A stretch of 64,000 nucleotides of DNA, taken from Wenxinia marina DSM 24838 (GTDB taxonomy: Bacteria > Pseudomonadota > Alphaproteobacteria > Rhodobacterales > Rhodobacteraceae). The notes beneath the pieces are model-generated. The model did no database searches. It was not told the origin of the DNA and saw only the letters and a list, made by a program, of their open reading frames with translations. The position numbers were made by a program, and so were the translations under genes. The first letter of the stretch is position 1, and the number at the start of each line of letters is the position of its first letter. The DNA is taken from the NCBI RefSeq assembly GCF_000379485.1, contig NZ_KB902286.1:34408-98407 (forward strand). The letters run 5' to 3'. Positions 17,827-26,672 of this stretch are shown here, piece by piece.

Positions 17827-18216
17827 TCACGACGTCTCGTCGTAACTCTTTTCCTCGACCACTTCCGATCCGGTCAGGAGGTTGATCCGTTTCTTGACAG
17901 CAGCCCTCCGGTCGTTCTGGAGATAGACCTGACGTGCCAGGTCGATAAAGGCCGCATCGAAGGTCTTCGTCCGCTCCGCCGCACGTTTGCCGTCCTCAAT
18001 GTCCCACAGGCCGGCATTTACCTGCTGCAATTCATCGACCAGTCCCCGGATTTCATCCGTCACCTCGACCTTGCCGGCTGCCAGTTCCTCGAGCAGGGCG
18101 AGTTCGTGGGCGACATGGGCTCGGCGCTCCGGATCGCGGAGCCTCTCGTTCTTGACCCGCAGGATCGTGATCTTGTCGAACAGCTCGCCGACCGAGATGG
18201 GGGCGTGGATGATCAT
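17827..18216 (-). CDS. DUF6165 family protein
   Basis: 129 residues, soluble and strongly helical. It begins MIIHAPISVGELFDKITIL, the typical start of the DUF6165 family found beside glycosyltransferases in capsule and LPS loci, followed by charged helices (RVKNERLRDPERRAHVAHEL, FIDLARQVYLQNDRRAAVKKRINLLTGS). Molecular function is not known. Its ATG overlaps the stop of the preceding glycosyltransferase gene (ATGA at 18213-18216), so translation is coupled and the product probably acts with that enzyme. Confidence 0.75.
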   Translation of the reverse strand: MIIHAPISVGELFDKITILRVKNERLRDPERRAHVAHELALLEELAAGKVEVTDEIRGLVDELQQVNAGLWDIEDGKRAAERTKTFDAAFIDLARQVYLQNDRRAAVKKRINLLTGSEVVEEKSYDETS

Positions 18217-19676
18217 TCCGCAGCGTCTCCTGTAACGATGTCCGTACCCTCCACGGCGGCCGTGCCGCGCCGGGCATAGCGCATCTCGTGAAAGGCCCGG
18301 TGGACCTCGTCCACCGTGATCTCCTCGATGCAGGCGCAGGTTCCCGAACGGAACTTCTCGATGTCCTTCACCTCGCAGGGCGCGCAGTCCTTGTCGACGC
18401 TGACCACGCGGTTCCAGCGCCCGAGCGGGGCCCGCGTCGCAACCTCGGTCGGGGCGAAGACCGACAGGACCGGGATCCCCAGCGCGTTGGCGATGTTCAT
18501 CCCGCCATTGTCGTTGGCCATGAAATAGGAACATTCGCCGATCGCCGCGACCATCTCCTCGATCGAGCCGCCGGTGCAGTCGCGCGTCCCCGGAATGTAT
18601 TCGTCCGGCATCCCATAGGAGCGCACGTCGAACCCCTCGCCGGTGAGCCGCTCGGCGAGGGCGGGAAACCCGTTCCACCGTTTGGAATCCCAGTAGCCGG
18701 GCTTGGAGCCGCCATGGATCCCCACGATCCGGCTGTCGTGCCAGTCATGGCCGAACTCGCCGACGAAATGCGCGCGGGCGTCCTCCTCCTCGAACGGCAC
18801 GCCCAGGAAATGCTCGGCGGTCCGGAGGTTGTGGATCGTCTCGTGCTCGGACCTGCCGGGCCGGAACATGTTCCAGTCCCGGCTGTAATGGACGGCGCGG
18901 GCGTTGAAGTTGGGTTTCGTGCCGCCGAACGAGTGGGTCAGAAGGACAGTATCGTAGTACTTCTCGAGCACGAAGTCCTTGAGCATGTAGACCGCGCCGA
19001 CATGGCGGCTGTTCTGCAGCAGTCCCAAGCTGCCCGGAGGGGCGATCGTGATCACGACATCGACGCGGGTGCCGAAATGCTCTGCGATCCGGCGGATCAT
19101 CGGGCCGCAATGCAGGATGTTGCCGAGGCCCGACCCCACCCCAACCAGGATCGGCGTCTCGGTGCTGCCGATCAGGTCGGTGAAGGCGTGGCGTTGCCGC
19201 TCCTGCGAGTAGCGCTCGGAATTCTCGTGGGCGAGCGCCACGCGTCCGTCGTAATACGCTTCCTCGCCGTAGAGCCGGCCCAGCTCCGCGGCCCAGACCT
19301 TCGGATCCTCGGGCAGGACGATGCCCGCCTCCTTCAGCAGGTTGGGAATATTGCCCGAATCCGCGCCCAGCACCGGCTTGCCGAAGCGATGCGCCTCGAT
19401 GCAGACCCGGCTGAAGGTCTCCTTGAAGCGGTAGCTCGGCACCGCCACGACCCTGGCGGCCCGGTAGAGGGGCGCCATGTCCTCGACCTTGCCGACGATT
19501 TCGATGTTCTGCAGGCCGCGCTGGCGGACATCCGCCTCGGCGAGATCGAGCGAGGACTGGTTCGCGATCGCGACGAAGGGGATGTCCGGGCGGAGCGCGG
19601 CGACCTTCAGGATCAGGTCGAAGCCCTTCTCGTGCCGGGTGTTGACGAGGAGGACGAAGTTCTCGCTGCGCGGCAT
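18213..19676 (-). CDS. GT4 donor-domain half fused to a GT9 (heptosyltransferase-like) domain
   Basis: 487 residues. Residues 1-165 are only the C-terminal (nucleotide-sugar) half of a GT-B family 4 enzyme: [75 protein letters not shown]. Residues 185-440 resemble GT9: VGVGSGLGNILHCGPMIRRI, HGGSKPGYWDSKRWNGFPAL, then ANDNGGMNIANALGIPVLSVFAPT, the GT9 acceptor/donor signature. A cysteine-rich CAPCEVKDIEKFRSGTCACI follows, possibly metal-binding. The missing GT4 N-terminal half is at the end of the upstream gene: TGA, one nt, then this ATG, with a perfect GAGGAGGT five nt before it. The two polypeptides may assemble into one GT4. Confidence 0.75.
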   Translation of the reverse strand: MPRSENFVLLVNTRHEKGFDLILKVAALRPDIPFVAIANQSSLDLAEADVRQRGLQNIEIVGKVEDMAPLYRAARVVAVPSYRFKETFSRVCIEAHRFGKPVLGADSGNIPNLLKEAGIVLPEDPKVWAAELGRLYGEEAYYDGRVALAHENSERYSQERQRHAFTDLIGSTETPILVGVGSGLGNILHCGPMIRRIAEHFGTRVDVVITIAPPGSLGLLQNSRHVGAVYMLKDFVLEKYYDTVLLTHSFGGTKPNFNARAVHYSRDWNMFRPGRSEHETIHNLRTAEHFLGVPFEEEDARAHFVGEFGHDWHDSRIVGIHGGSKPGYWDSKRWNGFPALAERLTGEGFDVRSYGMPDEYIPGTRDCTGGSIEEMVAAIGECSYFMANDNGGMNIANALGIPVLSVFAPTEVATRAPLGRWNRVVSVDKDCAPCEVKDIEKFRSGTCACIEEITVDEVHRAFHEMRYARRGTAAVEGTDIVTGDAAE

Positions 19677-19677
19677 C

Positions 19678-21696
19678 TCAGACCTCCTCGCCCGGAATCG
19701 AGAAGATGATCGGCAGCCGCACCTGATGCGCCTGCTCCACGATCTCCTGGGTGTACTTCGAATTGACGAAGACGGCGCTGGCCCGGCGCAGGATGTAGCG
19801 GAACTCGGCCCTCGGGATCGGGGCATCGGTATCGTCGAAATAGGTCTCCAGCCCGTCCCGGCCCATCACGTCGCGCCAGTAGTAGATGCCGTAGACCATC
19901 CGCACGTTGGTGAAGGCCAGCGCCTGCGCGACCTGGTAGCCCATGCCCGAGATCGCGTGGACGAGGTCGAAGCCGCCCCGCAGGATGTAGGCGCGCAGCC
20001 CCTCGGCGGTGGCCGGCAGGCGGTCGCCCCGGATCGTGTCCGACAGTCGGAGATCCTGCGGGCTGCTCTCGTCGGTTCCCGCCAGCGTCGTGACCGCGCC
20101 CATCTCCCGGTAATAGCCCGCGAGCGAGGACATCGTGTGCTCGGCGCCGCCGAATTTCGACAGCCCGTAGCGCGAGACCAGCAACACCTGTTCGAGCCTT
20201 GCGGCATCGGCCACGGAGCGGTCGAGATAGCGCGCCCGCCAGGGGACGAGCTGCTCGGCGAGGGGGCGGCCGGGATCGACCAGCCCGCTCTCGACGAGAT
20301 TGGCCAGGGCGGCGGACCGCCACAGCGCGCCCCCTTCCGGAAGGTCGATGCAGCCTGCCTGCGGCTGGGCCCGGAGCAGCCCGATCCAGGCCCCGGGGGC
20401 ATCCCCGGGCACATCCCCGGTCCGATCGTTTCCGACAAAGAGCACGTCGGGGCCGGCATCCGCATGGCAGATCGCCTCGGACAGGGGAATGGGGGCCCCC
20501 GGTCCGGCCCCGGATCCGTCTCCGGGATCCAGCGGCCGCACCGCCGGGCCGCCCGTCTTCTCGAGCACCATACCGAAGGACAGCTCCCCCTGCCCGGTAT
20601 CGGTGAAATCGGAATAGACCTGCAGATGATAGCTCGCCACCTCGTTGCCGGGCCAGCGGCGAAGCACTTCGCGCGAATTGTCGAGCGCCTCCTCGTAACG
20701 TCCCTGCTCGATGAGGATCCGGGCCTTGGCGATCAGCGCATGCGGCTGCTCGGGACGGCGCGCCGCCAGCCGGTCGCACAGCTCGAGCGCCAGATCGATC
20801 TCGCCACCATGAGCCAGCCTGAGGCACATGCTGGGCGAATAGACCACCTTGCCATTGTCGATATCGGCCAGCTCGCGCAGCACCTCGCACAGGGTATCGG
20901 CGCGCGCGCGGTTCGCCTGGTGGCCCTCCTTGTCGAGTGCACGGGTGAGTGCCTTTGCATATTCGAGCAGCGTCTTCTGGGAATTCCAGCCGGTGCCGCG
21001 CAGCGTCTCGAACATGTCGATGGCCCGCCCGAACTTGCCCGTCTCCACCAGCAGCGCGGCGAAGTACAACAGCGTCTCGTGATCGCCGGGAAACAGCACG
21101 TAGCAGGCGGTGAGCAGGCGCTCCGCTTCCTTGAACCTCTTGTCATAGAGACATCCGCGCCCCGCCCCGAGCAGTACCTTCAGGATCCGTCTGTCCTCGA
21201 AGATCTCGATTCCCAGATCGGCGAGCCTCGCCCAGTTGATCTCCTTGCCGCGACTGCGTTCCTTCAGCGCCTCTGTAACCCTGTCCGACACTGTCCGCGG
21301 CTCGGACGCAGCCGGTGTCGGGGCCTCCTTCTTCAGCCGGTCCTTCGAGACGATGACATGCGCGGGATTCCGGGTCGGCCACATCCGGAGCGGCTGACCC
21401 CGTGCCATCTCGAGGACCTGGTCGGGGATGCGGACCTTGAACCCGTGATGCGTGTTCGAGAACCCGCGCTGACTCAGATGCGTCCGCGGCTCCTCGGCGG
21501 CCAGAGTGGCGATCGGCACGCCCCCCGCCTCGACCGTCACCAGGACGGGTGCGTCCTCGTCCCGCTTGTCGACGATCCAGCCGGTGACGTGATTGGTCTT
21601 CCACGGTCCCAACCAGCCAACGAAATCCGACGTCTCACGAGCCTTCCGCAGGCCGCTGGTCCCGGATTTCGGATCCGGAGTGGCATCAAGGGTCAT
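19678..21696 (-). CDS. Beta-domain and TPR protein ending in a GT4 acceptor-domain half
   Basis: 672 residues from the ATG at 21696 (a TTG at 21708 is an alternative). Residues 20-95 form a small beta-rich domain (TNHVTGWIVDKRDEDAPVLVTV...TLAAEEPRTHLSQRGFSNTHHGFKV) that recurs in the glycosyltransferases at 54700 and 56289. Residues 150-350 are TPR-like helices. From about 470 to the end is the N-terminal Rossmann domain of a GT4 enzyme: QVLLVSRYGLSKFGGAEHTMSSLAGYYREMGAVTTLAG, FDLVHAISGMGYQVAQAL, VFVNSKYTQEIVEQAH, stopping at IIFSIPGEEV just where GT4 enzymes enter the donor domain. That half is in the next gene. Probably adds a sugar to the capsule repeat. Confidence 0.72.
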   Translation of the reverse strand: MTLDATPDPKSGTSGLRKARETSDFVGWLGPWKTNHVTGWIVDKRDEDAPVLVTVEAGGVPIATLAAEEPRTHLSQRGFSNTHHGFKVRIPDQVLEMARGQPLRMWPTRNPAHVIVSKDRLKKEAPTPAASEPRTVSDRVTEALKERSRGKEINWARLADLGIEIFEDRRILKVLLGAGRGCLYDKRFKEAERLLTACYVLFPGDHETLLYFAALLVETGKFGRAIDMFETLRGTGWNSQKTLLEYAKALTRALDKEGHQANRARADTLCEVLRELADIDNGKVVYSPSMCLRLAHGGEIDLALELCDRLAARRPEQPHALIAKARILIEQGRYEEALDNSREVLRRWPGNEVASYHLQVYSDFTDTGQGELSFGMVLEKTGGPAVRPLDPGDGSGAGPGAPIPLSEAICHADAGPDVLFVGNDRTGDVPGDAPGAWIGLLRAQPQAGCIDLPEGGALWRSAALANLVESGLVDPGRPLAEQLVPWRARYLDRSVADAARLEQVLLVSRYGLSKFGGAEHTMSSLAGYYREMGAVTTLAGTDESSPQDLRLSDTIRGDRLPATAEGLRAYILRGGFDLVHAISGMGYQVAQALAFTNVRMVYGIYYWRDVMGRDGLETYFDDTDAPIPRAEFRYILRRASAVFVNSKYTQEIVEQAHQVRLPIIFSIPGEEV

Positions 21697-21912
21697 GTCG
21701 GTATCCAATGGTTTGTCCGGGCACGGAGGAGGCGTGTACAGGAGCGAAGGGGTCCGGCATCAGAACAAATCAGTCGGTGCCTTCCTAAAAGAGACGTCCC
21801 GGAGTGACAAGCTGGCCGCCCCCCTGTCCGGCCTGTGGCCTTGCCCCCGCAGGGAACCCCTGATCGGGCGGGAGGCGTTCCTTGGAAAGCTTGCCAACCG
21901 GAGACCCTACCT

Positions 21913-22302
21913 ATGCGCGCCGCCCTTACCGCCCTCGCCCTGTCCGCGACACTTCCTGCCACGGCCTCGGCCCAGACCGGGTGCGGCGGCCTCGATTCCT
22001 GTATCTCCGAGGCCACCGATGCGCTGCGCGCGGTCCTCGACGTGCTGCCGCGGCAGGACAACCGCCTTGCCCGGCTCGAGGCGCGGGTGCGCGATCTCGA
22101 ATACGATCTGGAGCAGGAACGGGCGGCGGTCCGCTACACCTTCACCGACGGCTCCCCCTGTCCGTCGGGCTGGGTCTCCCTCGGCACCGTCGGCTGGCTG
22201 TGGGAGATCGGCCGCCGCGGCACGAACCTCTCGCGCGGGGGCGATTACAACGACCGCTGGGAATGGTCGCATCCCCGGATCTGCGAGCGTTCGGGGCGCT
22301 AA
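21913..22302 (+). CDS. Small secreted protein, unknown family, copy 1
   Basis: 129 residues. Signal peptide ALTALALSATLPATASAQ; then Cys-containing GCGGLDSCISEATDALRAVLDVL; a short coiled coil (NRLARLEARVRDLEYDLEQERA); and a C-terminal module of about 50 residues with YTFTDGSPCPSGWVSLG, TVGWLWEI and TNLSRGGDYNDRWEWSHP. A second gene of exactly the same length lies at 51018-51407 and matches almost completely in the C-terminal module. No family is recognised. The Cys pattern and coiled coil suggest a disulfide-bonded oligomeric periplasmic or secreted protein. The ATG at 21913 begins the signal peptide, with GGAGA upstream. Confidence 0.7.
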   Translation: MRAALTALALSATLPATASAQTGCGGLDSCISEATDALRAVLDVLPRQDNRLARLEARVRDLEYDLEQERAAVRYTFTDGSPCPSGWVSLGTVGWLWEIGRRGTNLSRGGDYNDRWEWSHPRICERSGR

Positions 22303-22502
22303 GCCGGGCCGCCCCCGCCCTTCCTTCGGAGGGGGCCGCGGTCAGACGCTTTCCGGTCCGGCGAGATGGCGGACGGCCTCTTCCGGCCGGAACGCACTCG
22401 CGATCCCCGCGCGGCGTGCGGGCCGAAGCGCGCCGGCCGCGGCACGCTCTCGCCGCATCGTTGCGGAACCGGGTCGCCCCGACATGCGCTGCCGACCGTC
22501 GC

Positions 22503-25500
22503 CTAGGACCCGAATAGGGCATCGAAGGCCTTCACCATCGCCTCGGGCGTCTCGGCCGCGCCGTGTCCGCCCTCGGCGGTGAACAGTACCGGATGAAAGG
22601 TCCGGCTGCCGAGGCGCTGCATCTCCTCCCGGAAGAGGCGGTAATGGGCACTCATGTGGTGCAGGTCGAGCGTATTCTGCAGATAGGCGATCCGCCGCCC
22701 CGCCAGCGCCTCGGTCCGGTTCAGGAGCGACAGCCGCGGCATCCGTGCCAGCGCCTCGGCGCGGTCGCGCGTGCCGATCGCGATGCCGGTATACTGCTCG
22801 ACGTTCTTCGTCTGGTAGCGGGTGACGTCGATCTGGGGATTGATCGCGATCGCCGAGGCGCCCGGCAGGGCGGGCAGGATCCTGAGCGCCGCGAAGCCGC
22901 CCCCCGAAGAGCCGTAGGTGGTGATCCCTTCCGGCGCCACCCCCTGCGCCATGGCGATTTCCCGGATCAGCGCGGCGATCCGGTCCTGCGGGTCGTGATC
23001 GGGCGTGCCGCAATACCAGGCGAGCCCCAGCGCGTCGTCGAGCAGGATCGTGGGATCGGAGATGTAGAGACAGTGCCCCGGCATCGCGGGGGCCCATTTC
23101 CAGCGCTGGAAGACCGGTGGATTGTATTTCTTGCGCATCGCGTTGCCCGAGAAGAACACGAAGAGCCGGTCGGCCCCGGCCTTGGGCGAGAACAGCAGGT
23201 CGTAGCGCCAGCCCTCGTGCGTGGCGGCGTAGATCGCGGGCTCGTCCCCGAGCGCGTCCGGCCCCGGATAGTCGCGCCGCGGCAGGTGGTCGAGCGTCTC
23301 GGCCGAATCCTTGAGCCCCCTGCGCACTGCCGAGATGTCGCCCAGGACGAGCTGGGCCGTGCCGGGGACGGTAGTAGATCCAGCGGCGGGGCGCCGCCCC
23401 TCCTTCGCCGGCACCGCTGGCGCCCCGGACGCCTGCCTTTGTTCCGCCCTGGCCTGGTCCGGCCTCGTTCCGGACGGGGCGGGCGGTACCGTGCCGACGC
23501 TGACTCCGGCGGCAGCCAGCCGGGTGATATGCGTCTCGTAGCTGAACCGCCTGCGCACGAAATCCTGGGCGGCCCCGACCCGCGCATGGTAGGCGCCCGC
23601 ATCGGCCCAGAGATCACGCACGATCCCCTGCACTTCGGCGGGCGTGCAGTAGATCGCGTGCTCGCCGAAGAGCGGGCGGTAGACTTCGGGCAGCAGCACC
23701 GGCATGCCTACCGCCATCGCCTCGATGATGGTGCGGCCGAAGCTCTCGATCCAGTCGGGATGGGCGAAATAGACCCAGAAATCGAGCTCCGCGAGGAAGC
23801 GCCGCGGCGAACGCGCCCCGAAATCGTGCACCGTCCAGTTTTCCGGCACCGCGCCGAGGATTTTCGCGGCCGGCTCCGCGCCGCCCAGCACGTGCACCTC
23901 GAACGGACCCGAGGCCGGATAGGCGGCGAGGATGTCCTCGGCCGTGGCCGGCCATTTGTGGGCATGACCGCGCGAATGGCGGCCGATCCGGGGCGTGCGC
24001 CCCGGCGCGGGGCCGCGGGGCCGGCGCGCCCAATCGGCGAGGTCGATGATGTTGACCCAGTCCTCGGAGGACAGCTCGATCTGCTGCAGGTCCGTGCCGT
24101 GGTGGGTGATCATCGCTTGCCGCACCAGCGGACCGATTGGATGCCACACCGGGGCGGTGCCGAACATCTCGCGCGCGGTGCGGTCCGCCTCGATAAGGTC
24201 GTAGCGCACCACGCTGTCGTCCGAATAGTCGCTGCGCGGCGGCTGGTTGACGATCACCTTCATGGATCCGGCCGCGATCCGGGGCACGATCGTCTGCGAA
24301 TAGCGCAGGACCGGCGGATAACGCAGGATCAGCAGATCGCAGGACACCTCGTCGCCCTCGGCCAGGACATCGACGAGGCTCTCCTGCCCGCCTGCAACCT
24401 GTCCCGCATGCACCTCGTTGCGGATCTCGGGCAGCATGGGACGCCAGGGATCCCTGTGGAAGTCGTAGCGGTACATCTGCACCAGCCCGGTGCGCAGCCC
24501 GGCCTGCCGCTGCGCCCGGATCTCCGAGGCGTTGGACTGGGTCGAGCCGCCGATCAGTCGGAAGTCCGAGGCGATGATGACGTCGTAGAACCCGGTCCCC
24601 GCTCGCCCGGACAGCCGGGCCGGTGCCGGAAAGGGGCGTCCCGCGCCCAGATCGTAGCGCAGCGGCGCCGCCGCCATGTCCTTCAGGACCTGCGCATGAT
24701 GATGGGCCCCCGCCTCGCGGTAATCGAGCGCGGCCCCCCGCGGCAGCGGTGCCGCGTGCCCCGCCGGGCCGGTCTCGAACCGCAGCACCGGCGGGCCGTC
24801 CGCCAGGTGCAGCACCGCCCCCGGACCGCCCGCCGCGCGCGCCCGGGCGAGGTATTCCGCCGCCCCGCCCTCGGGCAGGTCGCGGTCGCCCAGCACGGCT
24901 TCGGCCTCGGCGCGCCGGACCAGGACCGACTCCGGGTCCTGATGGAAGAGGCTCACCCCCTCGCCCGCCCGCTCGGTATCGGGGCCGGGCACATCCTGCC
25001 CCCCGCCCGCGCCGGTGAACCAGCGCCGCGCCTGCAGATCGGGCGCAAGCCAGATCGCGGGCGCCGTGACCGCCAGCGCCTCTGGCGACAGCAGCAATGC
25101 GTCCGCCTGCCGGCGCAACCGCGCGGGATGGACGACATCCCCGGCCGCCAGGATGGCGGCGAAAGCGCCGGTGGCGGCACGGCGGCCCCGGTTCGCTGCC
25201 GCCGCGGCGGATCCGTCCGTCTCGATCCGGCGGATCGCGAAAGGCCCCTTCGGCACCTTGGACGGCTTCGGCAGGGTGGCCTCGGGCCCGGCCAGGACGA
25301 TCTCGCCCATGACCCCCTCGCTGGCCTGCACCGCCCTCAGCGTGCGCAGGATCGCGGCCGGATCGGTCGCCTCTTCCGCCGCGACGACGACCGAGATCGC
25401 CGGCCCCGCCGGAGCGCGCGGCGCGGCGGCGGTGACGAAACGCAGCCGGTCGGCCAGGTCTGGGGCTCCGCTTCGGGCGGGAAATTCGGGCGGGGCGAGG

Positions 25501-26294
25501 CCCAGCCCGCCGAAGGCCCGCGCCAGCAGGCTGCGGCGCACGCCGCCGCTGCGCTGCGAAAGCGTCAGCGCGAGGTCGAGCTCGGCCGTGGGGCGCCCCG
25601 CCGCGGCGGCGGCCTCGACATGGAGCCGGGCCTGCCGGATCCGGCGATCGCCGATCAGCGCCAGCACCGTCAGCAGGTCCCGCGCCGCCATCTCCTCGGG
25701 TGCCAGCCAGCCGGTGCTCATCCCGCCGAGCCAGCCGAGCGCCCGTCGAGCCAGATCTCGTGTCTGCAAGGACGGCTCATCCTGCTCGGGCGTCTCCTCC
25801 CCGGATACCGGAACGGCGATCTCGGGTCCGGCGCGCCAGATCGCCCAGCTCGCCAGCGTCATCGCCATTGCCGAGCGCATGAAGATGCTGTGGTGATCCC
25901 TCACCATCGCCTCGGCCTCGCGCAGGGCCTCCGTCTCGAACCCGGCGACGAAGATCTTGTAGGACATCCGCCGCGCCGCCCGCCGCGCAAGACCCAGCGG
26001 GCGGCGCGCATGAAAGACGGTGCGGTAGCGCTTCTGCGCCATCCCGACCCGCAGGTAATGCAGCAGCGGCGGGATGCCGGCGGCGTCGGGATAGGCCGAG
26101 GCATAGAAGGCGGAGGAGAATTCGGGGCCGGGATCGCGCCCGATCGCCAGCCCGTGCAGCAGGAAGTGCCTCTCCGGCAGCCCCGGCCACGCCGCCACGT
26201 CGGGATAGGCCTGGACATACCATTGCGCGTCGAACAGGCCGGAGTCCGCGATCAGCTCGGCATCGGTCTTCTTCCGGGCGCTTCGTTCGCTCAT
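22503..26294 (-). CDS. Multidomain glycosyltransferase with C-terminal alpha/beta-hydrolase
   Basis: 1263 residues. Residues 12-100 carry paired LFDAQWYVQAYPDVAAW and FSSAFYASAYPDAAG modules, common at the front of rhodobacterial glycosyltransferases. Residues 330-540 look like a degenerate GT2 (PAISVVVAAEEATDPAAILRTL, DGSAAAAANRGRRAATG). Residues 570-920 are GT4: FYDVIIASDFRLIGGSTQSNASEI, HVLGGAEPAAKILGAVPENWTVHDFG and ESFGRTIIEAMAVGMPVLLPEV. Residues 1030-1263 are a hydrolase-like domain with ITTYGSSGGGFAALRIL (Ser near 1129) and a late GGHG. A proline/alanine linker separates the last two. Probably adds a sugar and edits an acyl group on capsule or LPS. The ATG at 26294 is chosen because it begins the conserved module; the frame upstream is GC-rich shadow. 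Confidence 0.75.
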   Translation of the reverse strand: MSERSARKKTDAELIADSGLFDAQWYVQAYPDVAAWPGLPERHFLLHGLAIGRDPGPEFSSAFYASAYPDAAGIPPLLHYLRVGMAQKRYRTVFHARRPLGLARRAARRMSYKIFVAGFETEALREAEAMVRDHHSIFMRSAMAMTLASWAIWRAGPEIAVPVSGEETPEQDEPSLQTRDLARRALGWLGGMSTGWLAPEEMAARDLLTVLALIGDRRIRQARLHVEAAAAAGRPTAELDLALTLSQRSGGVRRSLLARAFGGLGLAPPEFPARSGAPDLADRLRFVTAAAPRAPAGPAISVVVAAEEATDPAAILRTLRAVQASEGVMGEIVLAGPEATLPKPSKVPKGPFAIRRIETDGSAAAAANRGRRAATGAFAAILAAGDVVHPARLRRQADALLLSPEALAVTAPAIWLAPDLQARRWFTGAGGGQDVPGPDTERAGEGVSLFHQDPESVLVRRAEAEAVLGDRDLPEGGAAEYLARARAAGGPGAVLHLADGPPVLRFETGPAGHAAPLPRGAALDYREAGAHHHAQVLKDMAAAPLRYDLGAGRPFPAPARLSGRAGTGFYDVIIASDFRLIGGSTQSNASEIRAQRQAGLRTGLVQMYRYDFHRDPWRPMLPEIRNEVHAGQVAGGQESLVDVLAEGDEVSCDLLILRYPPVLRYSQTIVPRIAAGSMKVIVNQPPRSDYSDDSVVRYDLIEADRTAREMFGTAPVWHPIGPLVRQAMITHHGTDLQQIELSSEDWVNIIDLADWARRPRGPAPGRTPRIGRHSRGHAHKWPATAEDILAAYPASGPFEVHVLGGAEPAAKILGAVPENWTVHDFGARSPRRFLAELDFWVYFAHPDWIESFGRTIIEAMAVGMPVLLPEVYRPLFGEHAIYCTPAEVQGIVRDLWADAGAYHARVGAAQDFVRRRFSYETHITRLAAAGVSVGTVPPAPSGTRPDQARAEQRQASGAPAVPAKEGRRPAAGSTTVPGTAQLVLGDISAVRRGLKDSAETLDHLPRRDYPGPDALGDEPAIYAATHEGWRYDLLFSPKAGADRLFVFFSGNAMRKKYNPPVFQRWKWAPAMPGHCLYISDPTILLDDALGLAWYCGTPDHDPQDRIAALIREIAMAQGVAPEGITTYGSSGGGFAALRILPALPGASAIAINPQIDVTRYQTKNVEQYTGIAIGTRDRAEALARMPRLSLLNRTEALAGRRIAYLQNTLDLHHMSAHYRLFREEMQRLGSRTFHPVLFTAEGGHGAAETPEAMVKAFDALFGS

Positions 26295-26672
26295 CGTCCG
26301 GCCTCCTGCACAACGTCCAGGGCCCCTCTTCCGTTCAAACCGGCCGGGTTTCAAACCGAAACGCGACCGCCCGCTGTTACCCGCCCCGGCGCGCCGGGGT
26401 TGTTGGCGCGGACAGACCCTGGGCACGAAATGCCCGGCGTCGCAGATGACGCGCCGCGGCACGTCGGCCCCGCCCCGGCGCGCCGGAATCGCCCCCGCGC
26501 CGGGTTCGGCGAAACTTGTAACTCCCGCCATCCATCCCATAGAACAGGCCGCGACGAAACGCGGCCCGCCCACGATGGCCTCAACCCGGATCCGGTGCAT
26601 TCCCCTGTGTCACAGACCGACCTGACCCCCGCGCCCGAGGGCGAGATCGCGACAGCCGGCTCGCGGATTCCC
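26295..26672. promoter_or_regulatory. Divergent intergenic region with a repeated palindromic element
   Basis: The gap between divergent glycan genes holds two direct copies of a 17-bp element CCGCCCCGGCGCGCCGG (26381-26397 and 26470-26486), each containing the palindrome CCGGCGCGCCGG, 89 bp apart. The first is extended to a perfect 16-bp palindrome at 26384-26399. They may be binding sites for a shared regulator. No promoter hexamers are convincing. Part of the gap may code if the downstream gene starts at GTG 26607. Confidence 0.35.

Noticed and set aside
22563..26600. Very long plus-strand open frame (over 1800 codons to 28118) opposite the multidomain glycosyltransferase.
   Set aside because: Only its last part (from about 26607) reads as a real protein. 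The rest is the complement of a gene with clear GT motifs and is low-complexity Arg/Pro/Gly/Asp sequence caused by high GC.
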